Part shown: one piece after another, positions 1 through 7,932 of the stretch
Position numbering within the stretch: the stretch's first letter is position 1
Layout of the letters: each line of letters starts with the position of its first letter
Source of the DNA: M55B154 sp964345775
Lineage (GTDB): Bacteria > Spirochaetota > UBA4802 > UB4802
Length of the DNA: 27,972 nt
NCBI GenBank assembly: GCA_964345775.1
Contig: CAYFSO010000029.1
Coordinates: forward strand, 1 to 27,972
Direction: 5' to 3'
Position numbers and translations under genes: made by a program
Notes under the pieces: generated by a model
What the model was told of the DNA's origin: nothing
The model's input: the letters and a program-made list of their open reading frames with translations, nothing else
The model's database searches: none

Positions 1-1
1 T

Positions 2-700
2 ATTGATGACTTTCATAACAAGCGGATAGAAAATTTAAAGAATGCAAAACTAATCAAGTTCCTGGCAAGAAAAAATCCTTATCTTTTCAAGGCTAAAGAT
101 ATTAATACTGGTGAGGATCTGGTAAAGGCTTTGCTCGATGCTCATCTTTCTTCACAAGAGGAAGGAATATTTGGTAATTTTCTGGAAGGTCTGGCAATTT
201 TTATTAACTCAAAGGTGTATGGTGGATGGAAATCAGGGATCAGGGGTATAGATCTTGAGTTTGATAAAAATGGTCAAAGGCATATTGTATCAATAAAATC
301 AGGACCTAACTGGGGCAACTCTGGTCAGATAAAAGATATGATTGCAGATTTTAATGCTGCAAGAAAAACTTTGAAAACTTCCGGGTCAGATCTTGACCCT
401 GTTGCTGTGAATGGTTGTTGTTATGGTAGAACTGCCGAAAGGACAATGTATAGAGCGAATGGGAATTACTATAAATTATGTGGACAAAAATTCTGGGAAC
501 TCATTTCAGGTAATCCCGAATTGTATATAGAAATTATCGAACCTCTTGGACACAATGCCAGGAAAAAGAATCTCCAATTTTATGAAGAATATGATAAAGT
601 CGTAAATATTTTTACCAGGGACATATTAAATGAGTATTGTGGTTCAAATGGTAATATATTATGGGAAAAAATAGTCCAATTAAACTCTAAATCACAATAA
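2..700 (+). CDS. Type II restriction endonuclease, PmeII/TdeIII-like (5' partial)
   Basis: The reading frame is open from the left edge of the window, so the true start lies outside it; a TTG at 131 is an internal candidate only. The product is likely a PD-(D/E)xK nuclease that cleaves double-stranded DNA at a specific site. Counting from that TTG, the catalytic signature is D41 and E43 in GIDLEF, followed by S54-I55-K56 in VSIKSGPNWGNSGQ. A C-terminal block CCYGRT ... YYKLCGQKFWELISGN is one I associate with PmeII/TdeIII-type enzymes (recalled, not searched). The gene is markedly AT-rich: line 241-300 has 19 G+C in 60, against 37 in 60 at 1321-1380 in the next gene. This suggests horizontal acquisition. 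The cognate methyltransferase is not in the window and would have to lie upstream. Confidence 0.72.
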   Translation: MDDFHNKRIENLKNAKLIKFLARKNPYLFKAKDINTGEDLVKALLDAHLSSQEEGIFGNFLEGLAIFINSKVYGGWKSGIRGIDLEFDKNGQRHIVSIKSGPNWGNSGQIKDMIADFNAARKTLKTSGSDLDPVAVNGCCYGRTAERTMYRANGNYYKLCGQKFWELISGNPELYIEIIEPLGHNARKKNLQFYEEYDKVVNIFTRDILNEYCGSNGNILWEKIVQLNSKSQ

Positions 701-738
701 ACGTGTCTCTGCGGTGTACAACATCAGGAAGAAAACCC

Positions 739-770
739 TTGACAGCATGAGTGATAGCTCATTCTATATC
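739..770 (+). promoter_or_regulatory. Candidate promoter of the ceramidase gene
   Basis: TTGACA at 739-744 is a perfect -35 hexamer. Possible -10 hexamers are TTCTAT at 762-767 (17 bp spacing) or TATATC at 765-770 (20 bp). The ATG at 798 follows within about 30 nt, behind a TAAGGA ribosome binding site near 785-790. Confidence 0.5.
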
Positions 771-797
771 ATGAAACTGTGAGTGTAAGGAATTATC

Positions 798-2825
798 ATG
801 AATAAGAAATATATTTTCACGGGAGCAATAGTATCCCTGCTGCTGATGACGGTGGCGTGCAGTACCAGCCGGCAGGTGACAATAAAAATAGAAAGAAAAA
901 AGCCCCTTGAGCCCGCCAGAACCACCACGCTTGTGGCCGGTGTTTCAAAGGTTGATATCACTCCTCCGCCGGGGATGCCCCTTGCAGGGTATTCTTCGCT
1001 TGGGAGCCGTGCCACCGGGTTCCGCCATCGGCTGTACGCCAGGACCGTCTACCTGAAGGGTAAAGACGATAGTGGTGTCGCGTTACTACAGTGTGACCTG
1101 CTGTTTGGCTCCCTCATGCTGCATCACCGGGTGGCAGAACTGATCGCGGCAAAGACCGACGTGGACGTGACCGGTCTCATGATCTCGGGTACCCATACCC
1201 ATTCGGCTCCGGGAAATTATTATGCCAGCAAATTCTACAACCGGTTTGCCTCGTGCAGTGCTGGTTTTGACGAGAAATTTTTCAATTTTCTCTCAGAAAG
1301 GATGGCCGAGTCCGTTATTGCCGCCTACGAAAACCGAAGGCCCGCGAAGACAGGGGCAGGATCCGTTGAGATAAAGGGGGCAGCCTGGAACAGGAGCCTT
1401 CCTGCCTACATGAAAAATTTCACCGATATGCAGGACGGGGAAATTGATCCCGGCAAGGCGGTGAACCATACCCTCAACATGGTGAGAATTGACTGCCTTG
1501 ATCCTGACGGGAAGTATCGCCCGGTGGGAGCACTTACCAGTTTTTCTCTGCACGGTACCGTCATATCGTCCAAAAATGAACTGTACAACGGGGACGTTTT
1601 TGCGTACACCGAGCGGCAGGTGGAATGGTCCATAACGCGTACCTATGGCACAGAAGAACCGGTGTGCGCGTTGATGAACGGAACCCACGCCGACAACTCT
1701 CCCGCCTACAACAGGGATGCGCGTGGATTTGCAGAGGCAAAACGACTGGGAAAAAGTATAGGCCAAAAGGCTTTTACCCTTTTTCAGCAGCTGGGTAAAA
1801 AGCTTTCAGCAGACGTGAGTGTCCGGGCATGGGCGAAAGAGGTTGATGTATACAGGAAGCCGGGGATTGATGACATTGAATTGTGCACCCGCCCGGTGGT
1901 GGGGTCGTCGCTTACGGTGGGCAGCACCGAGGATGGGTCTACCCCCGTGTTGAAATGGCTTCCATTTTTCAGGGAGGGCTGGGGCTCTTCCCGCTGGATA
2001 TTCACCGGTGGCTGCCATGGTCACAAGAGGTACGCGGGTGGACCCATGCAGATGCTTATTCTCCCCAGGGATGATTTTCCACACGTGATGTTTTTCCAGG
2101 TGATACAGGTTGGTTCCCTCTACCTGCTCCCGTTACCATTCGAGGTAACCTTCGAAGCGGGAAACAGGATTGAAAAAGCCTGTGCCGATGCCAGCGGCAC
2201 ACGTGATGGCAGGTTTGCCGTGATCAGCTGTGCCAACGGCATGTTCGGATATGCCACCACCCCCGCCGAGTACAGCGCACAGCATTACGAGGGGGGACAT
2301 ACCCTGTTCGGACCCAGTACCGTACCTTTTCTCACTGCCCATGTGCGCCGGATGGTCTCGCCGAAGGGGGAGCCCCCTCCCGTCCTGCAAAAAAGATGGG
2401 AGTTTGTTCAGGAGGGTACAGACTTCATGCCCAAAGAGAAAGCTTATTCGGGAAAGCGCATGGAAAAAGAGAGTCCTGTGATGGTGGAAAATGAAGATCC
2501 GGGAAAACGGGCCGTCAGCTTTACATGGGTTGACCTGCCGCCGGCAGCAATGGAGTTCCACAGGCCGCTGGTGTACATTGAAACCAGTATTGATGGTAAC
2601 AACTGGTCTTCTTTAAAGACAAACGGGATACCGGTGGACGATGACTGCGGGGATATCTCCGTTGAATGCATCAACGACGAGGTTGACAACGGCATGGCCC
2701 TGTACCAAACGGTATGGTACGACGCAGAGCTTGCAGGTGACAGGCTGTACCGCTTCGTGATAAGGCCCCGGGGTGACCAGGAGAAACTTGTTTCGTCCAT
2801 CTTCCGCTTGAGGAATAAAGATTAA
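798..2825 (+). CDS. Neutral/alkaline ceramidase-family lipoprotein
   Basis: This 675-residue protein belongs to the neutral ceramidase family, which hydrolyses N-acyl-sphingosine amide bonds. An N-terminal signal with lipobox TVAC (Cys21) predicts a membrane-anchored lipoprotein. The family active site can be followed: GTHTHS at 131-136 and LHGT at 251-254 supply the zinc histidines, HADNSP at 297-302 with Ser301 matches the nucleophile position of the canonical GDVSPN motif, and Glu449 (PFEVTF) and Tyr485 (FGYATTP) match the remaining zinc ligands. Residues from about 525 to the end look like the family's Ig-like C-terminal domain. Length fits the family. TAAGGA lies 7-8 nt before the ATG. 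The gene is monocistronic, with its own promoter before it and a hairpin after it. The substrate could be another N-acyl lipid rather than ceramide. Confidence 0.85.
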   Translation: MNKKYIFTGAIVSLLLMTVACSTSRQVTIKIERKKPLEPARTTTLVAGVSKVDITPPPGMPLAGYSSLGSRATGFRHRLYARTVYLKGKDDSGVALLQCDLLFGSLMLHHRVAELIAAKTDVDVTGLMISGTHTHSAPGNYYASKFYNRFASCSAGFDEKFFNFLSERMAESVIAAYENRRPAKTGAGSVEIKGAAWNRSLPAYMKNFTDMQDGEIDPGKAVNHTLNMVRIDCLDPDGKYRPVGALTSFSLHGTVISSKNELYNGDVFAYTERQVEWSITRTYGTEEPVCALMNGTHADNSPAYNRDARGFAEAKRLGKSIGQKAFTLFQQLGKKLSADVSVRAWAKEVDVYRKPGIDDIELCTRPVVGSSLTVGSTEDGSTPVLKWLPFFREGWGSSRWIFTGGCHGHKRYAGGPMQMLILPRDDFPHVMFFQVIQVGSLYLLPLPFEVTFEAGNRIEKACADASGTRDGRFAVISCANGMFGYATTPAEYSAQHYEGGHTLFGPSTVPFLTAHVRRMVSPKGEPPPVLQKRWEFVQEGTDFMPKEKAYSGKRMEKESPVMVENEDPGKRAVSFTWVDLPPAAMEFHRPLVYIETSIDGNNWSSLKTNGIPVDDDCGDISVECINDEVDNGMALYQTVWYDAELAGDRLYRFVIRPRGDQEKLVSSIFRLRNKD

Positions 2826-2854
2826 AGAATTGCGTGAAATATCCATAAGAGCAT

Positions 2855-2898
2855 CATGTCGTCAAATGATCGATGGACAGTCCAGTTGTCCTGACATG
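2855..2898 (+). other. Nested hairpin after the ceramidase gene
   Basis: CATGTC (2855-2860) pairs with GACATG (2893-2898), and inside it GGACA (2875-2879) pairs with TGTCC (2887-2891). No T-run follows, so this is not a standard intrinsic terminator. It may protect the 3' end of the transcript or separate it from aroA. Confidence 0.35.
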
Positions 2899-2912
2899 TA
2901 TTAATAAAAACA

Positions 2913-2942
2913 TTGACAAATATTCCGTATCGTTCTCACAAT
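2913..2942 (+). promoter_or_regulatory. Candidate promoter of aroA-aroH
   Basis: TTGACA at 2913-2918 is followed by TCACAA at 2936-2941 (17 bp) or CACAAT at 2937-2942 (18 bp). The -35 context ATTGACAAATA is nearly the same as in the promoters at 20209 and 22256. The aroA ATG is about 32 nt downstream of the -10. Confidence 0.5.
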
Positions 2943-2973
2943 TGCACCCTCTTGCGAAAAGGATGACCAGTAA

Positions 2974-4248
2974 ATGAAGTATTTTGTGAAAAAGTCTTCC
3001 CTCTCGGGTACTGTTGCAATTCCAGGGTCAAAGTCTCATACCATTCGCGCGCTGGTGTGCGGGGTGTTTTCAGAAGGGACGTCCCGGATCATCGCTCCCC
3101 TTGATTCATCCGATACCCGTTCGTGCCTTGACATGGTGCGGCAGTTCGGGGCGAATGTTGAAGAAAAAGATGACAGCTGGATAGTTGAAGGACGGGGAGG
3201 TGACCTCCTGGTGCCCGACGACGTGGTTGACGTGGGAAACTCGGGTACATCCCTGTATTTTGGAACAGGCGTGGCGGCCCTGGTGGATGGTACCACCGTG
3301 TTTACCGGTGATGCCCAGATACGCAACAGGCCTGCCGACGGGTTGCTGGGGGCCATAAACGACCTGGGGGGAAAGGCCTTCTCCACGAGGGATAACGGCA
3401 GACCGCCGCTGGTGGTACAGGGGAGGATCACCGGGGGAACCACCAGCCTTAAGGCTGTCACCTCGCAGTACCTGTCAGCCCTGCTGCTTGCCGCCCCGTA
3501 CGCCATGGGTGATACCACCATACATGTTCCGCTGCTGAACGAGGCACCGTATGTCACCATGACCCTGGACTGGCTTGACTTGATGAAAGCCCGGTTCAGC
3601 AATAATAAGATGAAAGAATTTTTTATTCCGGGCAAGCAGAAATACCATGGATTCAAAAGACGGGTGCCGGCGGATTTCTCTTCCGCCACCTTTTTCATGG
3701 TGGCTGCAGCTGTTACAGGCTGCACCCTTGAGCTTACGGGCCTGGATCTCAATGACAGCCAGGGTGACAGGGAAGTGGTGAATATCCTGGAAAAGATGGG
3801 AGCAGGGGTAGATAAGAATGAGCGGTCAATAGTCATTTCCGGGGGGGCGCTGCGGGGTGGCACGTTTGACCTGAACGCCATACCCGATACCCTGCCGGCA
3901 TTATCAGTGGCGGCATGTTTCGCAGACGGTGAGACCCGTCTTGTCAACGTGCCACAGGCAAGGCTTAAGGAAACCGACCGTATCGCGGTGATGAACCGTG
4001 AACTGGGTAAAATGGGTGCCGAAATAGAAGAGTTGAAGGACGGGCTGGTGATCCATGGGAACCCGCTGCAGGGCGCGCAGGTTGATGGTCATCATGACCA
4101 CAGGGTGGTAATGGCCCTGGCGGTTGCCGGAATGGCCGCGCAGGGAGAAACCATTGTGGATACTGCTGAATCGGTTTCGGTAACCTTTCCCGATTTTGCA
4201 CAGCTCATGCGGGCCGCGGGCGGAACTATTGAATCGAGGGAGGAGTGA
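2974..4248 (+). CDS. aroA: 3-phosphoshikimate 1-carboxyvinyltransferase (EPSP synthase)
   Basis: EPSP synthase condenses shikimate-3-phosphate with phosphoenolpyruvate, the penultimate step to chorismate, in the cytoplasm. The 424 residues carry the full set of family motifs: IPGSKSHTIRAL at 16-27 (Lys20, Ser21, Arg25), GNSGTS at 88-93, the IRNRP arginine near 119, SQYLSAL at 164-170, IPDTLPAL in the second domain, LKETDR and a C-terminal DHRVVMALAVAG block. Length is normal and there is no frameshift. AAAAGGA at 2957-2963 precedes the ATG by 10 nt. The next gene starts 4 bp after the stop, so the two are co-transcribed and translationally coupled. Confidence 0.97.
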   Translation: MKYFVKKSSLSGTVAIPGSKSHTIRALVCGVFSEGTSRIIAPLDSSDTRSCLDMVRQFGANVEEKDDSWIVEGRGGDLLVPDDVVDVGNSGTSLYFGTGVAALVDGTTVFTGDAQIRNRPADGLLGAINDLGGKAFSTRDNGRPPLVVQGRITGGTTSLKAVTSQYLSALLLAAPYAMGDTTIHVPLLNEAPYVTMTLDWLDLMKARFSNNKMKEFFIPGKQKYHGFKRRVPADFSSATFFMVAAAVTGCTLELTGLDLNDSQGDREVVNILEKMGAGVDKNERSIVISGGALRGGTFDLNAIPDTLPALSVAACFADGETRLVNVPQARLKETDRIAVMNRELGKMGAEIEELKDGLVIHGNPLQGAQVDGHHDHRVVMALAVAGMAAQGETIVDTAESVSVTFPDFAQLMRAAGGTIESREE

Positions 4249-4252
4249 TATA

Positions 4253-4648
4253 ATGACGGTACGGGGTATCCGCGGTGCAACAACCGTGGAAAAGAATGAG
4301 AAAACCGAGATAATACAAAAGACCATGGAATTGCTTGAAGCCCTGGTCAATAAGAACGGGTTTACTGTCGAAGACGTTGCCTCGGTTACCTTTACCGTAA
4401 CCGATGACCTGGACGCCGAGTTCCCCGCGGTTGCCGCCAGGCAGCTTGGGTGGATATATACACCGCTTATGTGCGGAAGAGAGATCCCCGTTCCCGGCTC
4501 GGTGAAGATGTGCATCCGCGTTCTTCTCCACGTTAATGCGGAGAAACCCCAGAAAGACATGATACACGTGTACCTGCACGAGGCAAGAAAACTACGGCCG
4601 GATATTGATTCCGACCATGAAAATCGCTACTATATTTCAGAACATTAA
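4253..4648 (+). CDS. aroH: Chorismate mutase, AroH type
   Basis: The product converts chorismate to prephenate, the entry to phenylalanine and tyrosine. It is the small trimeric AroH fold rather than the helical AroQ type. From the ATG at 4253 it has 131 residues, and the known Bacillus subtilis catalytic set is present with a one-residue offset: Arg7 (RGIRGAT), Cys74, Glu77 (GREIPVPG), Arg89 (CIRVLLHVN) and Tyr107 (VYLHEARKLRPD). A longer in-frame start at 4196 would overlap aroA by more than 50 bp. The ATG at 4253 fits the family N-terminus and sits behind GGGAGGAG, which overlaps the end of aroA. It follows aroA in the same operon, so this pair supplies two consecutive pathway activities on either side of chorismate synthase. 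Confidence 0.95.
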   Translation: MTVRGIRGATTVEKNEKTEIIQKTMELLEALVNKNGFTVEDVASVTFTVTDDLDAEFPAVAARQLGWIYTPLMCGREIPVPGSVKMCIRVLLHVNAEKPQKDMIHVYLHEARKLRPDIDSDHENRYYISEH

Positions 4649-4684
4649 ATTTTTCTATTCCATGTGAAATCAAGATCAATGGTG

Positions 4685-4693
4685 TGATATAAT
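4685..4693 (+). promoter_or_regulatory. Extended -10 promoter next to a start codon
   Basis: TGATATAAT at 4685-4693 is a perfect extended -10 (TGnTATAAT). The -35 region (TGAAAT around 4665-4670) is weak, as is common with extended -10 promoters. Transcription would begin about 7 nt later, at or next to the ATG at 4700, implying a leaderless or nearly leaderless message. Confidence 0.5.
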
Positions 4694-4699
4694 TTGCAT

Positions 4700-5485
4700 A
4701 TGCGTAAGATATACTATTACAGGATAATGTCCTTCATGTCTGCTGTTCTTGTTACAATGTGCCTTTCCCACGGGGCAGTTGGACAGGAGGATAGAGAAGT
4801 AGAATTGACAGCCCAGGAAATGCTGGCAAGGGTGGATGCCATGCTGAAATATCCTGCGGGTATATTAAAGGGAACCCTCCTTCATATTCAGCCCGACGGC
4901 TCCACGAGAAGGGTGCAGCTGAAGGCCTTTATCCAGGATTCAAATTACCTTTTTCGACTTGAGTCTTCTTCAAGGGGTGAAGAACAGAAAGTTCTGTATA
5001 CGCTCAACGGGGAAGACATATGGGTGTATAACGTACTTTCCCGTCAGCTCTTTCACAAGATGAGTATTGATAAGTTTGATCCGCTCTTGAACACCAATTT
5101 CTCTTACATGGATCTTTCCAACGCTGACCTGCAGAGCAACTATACCGCAAGTATCGACGGCGAAGTATTTGTCAAGGGACGGGACGCGCTGCGGCTTACA
5201 TGCCAGCCCCTTCTGAAATCAGGAAAATATGGACTGTTGACCGTATACGTTTCAAAGGATGACTTTATCCCGCTGCGTATCGACTACCATGACAGCGACA
5301 GGGTAATATTCAAAACAATGTCAGTGGCAAAAGTTGCAGTGCGGGACAACAGGAATTTCCCCGTCAGGTACGATATGCTGAACATTAAAACGGGCACCGT
5401 CACCATATTTGAGATATTCGACATAGATGAAAAGGCGCGTTTCGACGAAGCCATATTCAGGCCCGAAAAACTTGGAGAACATTGA
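4700..5485 (+). CDS. LolA-like outer-membrane lipoprotein-sorting protein
   Basis: This 261-residue exported protein resembles the LolA-like family of outer-membrane lipoprotein-sorting proteins. The signal peptide has a basic start (MRKIYYYR), a hydrophobic core (MSFMSAVLVTMCL) and a polar end near GAVGQ. The mature part is rich in beta strands: KGTLLHIQPDG, RLESSSRGEEQKVLYTLNG, the segment EDIWVYNVLSRQL, TVYVSKDDFIPLRIDYHD and a closing FDEAIFRPEKLG. That order of strands and the W-V-Y segment is typical of the fold. A TTG at 4694 could also start the frame, but ATG 4700 gives the better signal peptide; ATGs at 4727 and 4736 are weaker alternatives. rsmE begins 2 bp after its stop, so it heads that operon. 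Whether it carries lipoproteins or binds another lipid is unknown. Confidence 0.72.
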   Translation: MRKIYYYRIMSFMSAVLVTMCLSHGAVGQEDREVELTAQEMLARVDAMLKYPAGILKGTLLHIQPDGSTRRVQLKAFIQDSNYLFRLESSSRGEEQKVLYTLNGEDIWVYNVLSRQLFHKMSIDKFDPLLNTNFSYMDLSNADLQSNYTASIDGEVFVKGRDALRLTCQPLLKSGKYGLLTVYVSKDDFIPLRIDYHDSDRVIFKTMSVAKVAVRDNRNFPVRYDMLNIKTGTVTIFEIFDIDEKARFDEAIFRPEKLGEH

Positions 5486-5487
5486 GC

Positions 5488-6216
5488 ATGCCCCAGTTTT
5501 TCATCGATGAGAACTGCATTGCGGGTGATACCATAAGGGTTGCAGGTGATGATCTGCATCACCTGTTGCATGTAAGACGTATAAAGCCAGGCGACGCTGT
5601 ACAATACCGGGATACGCAGGGAAGGATATATGAAACGGTGGTTGATGATGTCAGGGATGATCTCGTCAAATGTACCATTATTTCCCGGAGCCAGCCGGCA
5701 GAACAGGAGTTCAGTTTATGCCTGGGCGCGGCGATCCTGAAAGGTAAGAAATTTGACCTGGTGATACAGAAAGCCGTAGAGATAGGGGTGGACGCTATTG
5801 TTCCCCTGCTGGCAGAGAGAACCATCCCGGAAATTGGCGACAAGGCCGTGAAGAAGGTTGAACGCTGGCAGCGAATCGCGCTTGAGGCTTCCAAGCAATC
5901 CCTGCGGGCAAAGGTACCGGAAATCAGGGATATCCGTGAATACCGTGAGTACATTGAGACTGAAACAGAAGAATGCAAAATGCTTGCCCACGTGGATCCC
6001 GGGAGTACCGATCTTCGTTCTTTTCTCAGGAATAACGACGCGCCCGCTTCGGCGGCCATTTTGACCGGCCCTGAAGGTGGTTTTTCGAGAAAAGAGGTTG
6101 AAATTGCACGGGGTTTTGATTGGAATGTATTGCATACCGGCATTTCGCAATTCAGGGCGGAAACCGCGGCACTGGTGCTTCCCGCAATAATTCTTTATGA
6201 ATGGGGTTGGAGATGA
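5488..6216 (+). CDS. rsmE: 16S rRNA (uracil-1498-N3)-methyltransferase RsmE
   Basis: RsmE is a SPOUT-class methyltransferase that modifies U1498 in helix 44 of 16S rRNA using S-adenosylmethionine. The 242-residue product has the N-terminal PUA-like HHLLHVRR (24-31), KGKKFDLVIQKAVEIGV (85-101), RWQRIALEASKQS (126-138), the SAM-binding knot loop TGPEGGFS (193-200) and FRAETAAL (222-229). The ATG at 5488 is preferred over a TTG at 5482 because the latter overlaps the upstream stop; GGAG near 5474 serves as the ribosome binding site. The stop overlaps the next start as ATGA at 6213-6216. Confidence 0.96.
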   Translation: MPQFFIDENCIAGDTIRVAGDDLHHLLHVRRIKPGDAVQYRDTQGRIYETVVDDVRDDLVKCTIISRSQPAEQEFSLCLGAAILKGKKFDLVIQKAVEIGVDAIVPLLAERTIPEIGDKAVKKVERWQRIALEASKQSLRAKVPEIRDIREYREYIETETEECKMLAHVDPGSTDLRSFLRNNDAPASAAILTGPEGGFSRKEVEIARGFDWNVLHTGISQFRAETAALVLPAIILYEWGWR

Positions 6217-6410
6217 AGATTCGGGTTAACGGAAGAGATATCGAGTTTATAAAAAAAACGGTTTCGGATCTTTTGAAATTATACAGGTTCGATCCCGATA
6301 AGATAATGGTTGAGAGGAACGGTTCTATTGTAGAGAAAGAACATTACCACACCCTTGAGCTGCAGGAGGGGGACGTGGTAGAGATCGCCCGTTTCGTGGG
6401 TGGCGGCTGA
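6213..6410 (+). CDS. thiS: ThiS/MoaD-like sulfur carrier protein
   Basis: This 65-residue ubiquitin-like sulfur carrier ends in VGGG, the tail that is adenylated and thiocarboxylated in ThiS. The body matches ThiS: an N-terminal strand MKIRVNGRDIEF, a helix TVSDLLKLYRF, the VERNGSIVEKE hairpin and ELQEGDVVEIARFVGGG. The ATG at 6213 overlaps the rsmE stop in an ATGA junction; an in-frame ATG at 6201 is less likely. None of thiG, thiF, thiH or thiE is in the window. The carrier may therefore serve thiamin synthesis from a distance or donate sulfur to another pathway, for example with the radical SAM enzyme of the same operon. Confidence 0.82.
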   Translation: MKIRVNGRDIEFIKKTVSDLLKLYRFDPDKIMVERNGSIVEKEHYHTLELQEGDVVEIARFVGGG

Positions 6411-6416
6411 CGGCGT

Positions 6417-6656
6417 ATGGATATGGAAGACGAGATACAAACAAAGCGTGAGGCGTGGAGGGAAATACGGAAGAAACGCCTGGGGCTAAAAGATCAACTT
6501 CTCGAAGAAGGAAAGGATATTCACACCATCAGGAAGCATCCAGCCTTCCGCGAATTAAAGAAACAACAGCATCATCTCTCCACCAGGATAAAACACCTGG
6601 AAAAAGAACTGAACCGCAGGCAAAATAGTACCGCCGGGCATTCCGGTAAGGATTGA
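6417..6656 (+). CDS. Small highly charged helical protein of unknown function
   Basis: I do not recognise this 79-residue protein. It is rich in Lys, Arg, Glu and Gln and lacks Cys and membrane segments. Most of it should form one or two long helices, with a possible coiled coil in the second half (ELKKQQHHLSTRIKHLEKEL). The start is either ATG 6417 or ATG 6423; no strong ribosome binding site is visible, so translation may depend on coupling to thiS, whose stop is 6 bp upstream. The radical SAM gene starts 4 bp after its stop. Its place between a sulfur carrier and a radical SAM enzyme is the only functional hint. Confidence 0.65.
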   Translation: MDMEDEIQTKREAWREIRKKRLGLKDQLLEEGKDIHTIRKHPAFRELKKQQHHLSTRIKHLEKELNRRQNSTAGHSGKD

Positions 6657-6660
6657 TATC

Positions 6661-7932
6661 ATGAACCCGCTATATTGTGATACAGATGGCAACGTGTATG
6701 ATCTACCGGGATATGAACCGGCATTCAGAACAGGTAATCATGTGGTGCCCGTGCCCGGAGATGAGCTTATCCCTTTGCCATACGGAAGCCTGCTGTTCTC
6801 CATGCCCGGGAGATACCCCGTGTTCTTTGATGGCGCGGGCGCCAGGCAGGAAACCGTTGAGCAGATCAATGGTGACCGGGTATGGGCGGCGTCCGCCTTC
6901 CTGAGCTCCGGGTACCTGAGGACGTACCTTCCCGCGTATGAAAGAGAGCATGATGCGTCTCCACTGTCCCTGTGGGCATACGCCGGTGTGGTATTCCATG
7001 ATGACCAATTCCTGGTGCCCGCTCTTCGCATTGACGAGGACCCGCGTTCTGACCCGGAGATCCATGAAAACGAAAAAGAGCTCGAAGGGGCCATAGAGAA
7101 CCTGCGCCATGAATACCAGGAAAATCGACTGGTGAACCAGTTGCAGCAGTGTGCCACGGAGTACAGGTGCCTGTGTGCCAGGAACTTTTTCCTGGGAAGG
7201 TACGAGGCACCGGTCCCAACCACCCCCGCGTGTAACGCGCGATGTGCCGGCTGCCTGTCTTACCAGGAGGGGAATGATGTACATGTTTCCCAGTACAGGC
7301 TTGAAGTAGCTCCTTCTCCCGCAGAGATAGCAGAAGTGATGCTGCATCATGCTGAACGCGTGGATGAATCGGTATTGAGTTTCGGACAGGGGTGTGAGGG
7401 TGAACCGTTATTGCGCTGGAAAGACCTTGCAGCAGCAATACGCATGGTGCGGGAAAAAACCGACCGTGGCACCATTCATCTCAATACCAACGGTTCCCTG
7501 CCAGCAGGACTGGAACACATGATAGAAGCAGGCCTGGAGTCGGTACGTATCAGTCTTAATTCACCAACCGGGAAATATTATAATGCCTATTACCGGCCGC
7601 AGGGATATTCGTTCGCGGATGTTCTTCGCAGTATTGACTTGTCTCTTGACGCGGGAGTTTTTGTCTCCCTGAACCTGTTTTTTCTTCCGGGCTTTACTGA
7701 CATGGAAAGCGAGGTTGAATCCCTTTTCGATCTTTTAGAGCGGTACCCGGTTCACATGATACAGACGCGAAATTTCAACATTGATCCCGACTATTATTTT
7801 GAGACAATTGACTTCAGGGAAGATGAACCACTGGGTATTCGTAACATGCTGAACATGACCAGGGAACGCTACCCTGAGATCAAACTGGGCTATTACAACC
7901 CCCCACGCGAGAAGTTCAGTAGTGGTAATTAG
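6661..7932 (+). CDS. Radical SAM protein with an unusual N-terminal domain
   Basis: This 423-residue radical SAM enzyme should bind a [4Fe-4S] cluster through C191-N-A-R-C195-A-G-C198, the canonical CX3CX2C. After it come the other expected elements: FGQGCEGEPLL (the GGE-like SAM-binding strand, about 242-252), HLNTNGSLP and VRISLNSP in the barrel. The first ~185 residues form a separate domain starting NPLYCDTDGNVYDLPGYE that I cannot place in a named fold. It contains LPYGSLLFSMPGRYPVFFD and ends in a C-rich stretch (CATEYRCLCARN). No C-terminal SPASM-type cluster is seen. The gene closes the lolA-like/rsmE/thiS operon, 4 bp after the small helical gene. Homologues are known to me only as uncharacterised radical SAM proteins. 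The stop codon lies inside an inverted repeat. Confidence 0.85.
   Translation: MNPLYCDTDGNVYDLPGYEPAFRTGNHVVPVPGDELIPLPYGSLLFSMPGRYPVFFDGAGARQETVEQINGDRVWAASAFLSSGYLRTYLPAYEREHDASPLSLWAYAGVVFHDDQFLVPALRIDEDPRSDPEIHENEKELEGAIENLRHEYQENRLVNQLQQCATEYRCLCARNFFLGRYEAPVPTTPACNARCAGCLSYQEGNDVHVSQYRLEVAPSPAEIAEVMLHHAERVDESVLSFGQGCEGEPLLRWKDLAAAIRMVREKTDRGTIHLNTNGSLPAGLEHMIEAGLESVRISLNSPTGKYYNAYYRPQGYSFADVLRSIDLSLDAGVFVSLNLFFLPGFTDMESEVESLFDLLERYPVHMIQTRNFNIDPDYYFETIDFREDEPLGIRNMLNMTRERYPEIKLGYYNPPREKFSSGN

Noticed and set aside
2855..2898. Calling the hairpin before aroA a riboswitch
   Set aside because: It lies upstream of the predicted aroA promoter, so it would not be part of that mRNA.
3036..3947. 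Minus-strand ORF of 303 codons
   Set aside because: It is antisense to aroA, Ser/Pro/Arg-rich and without domains.
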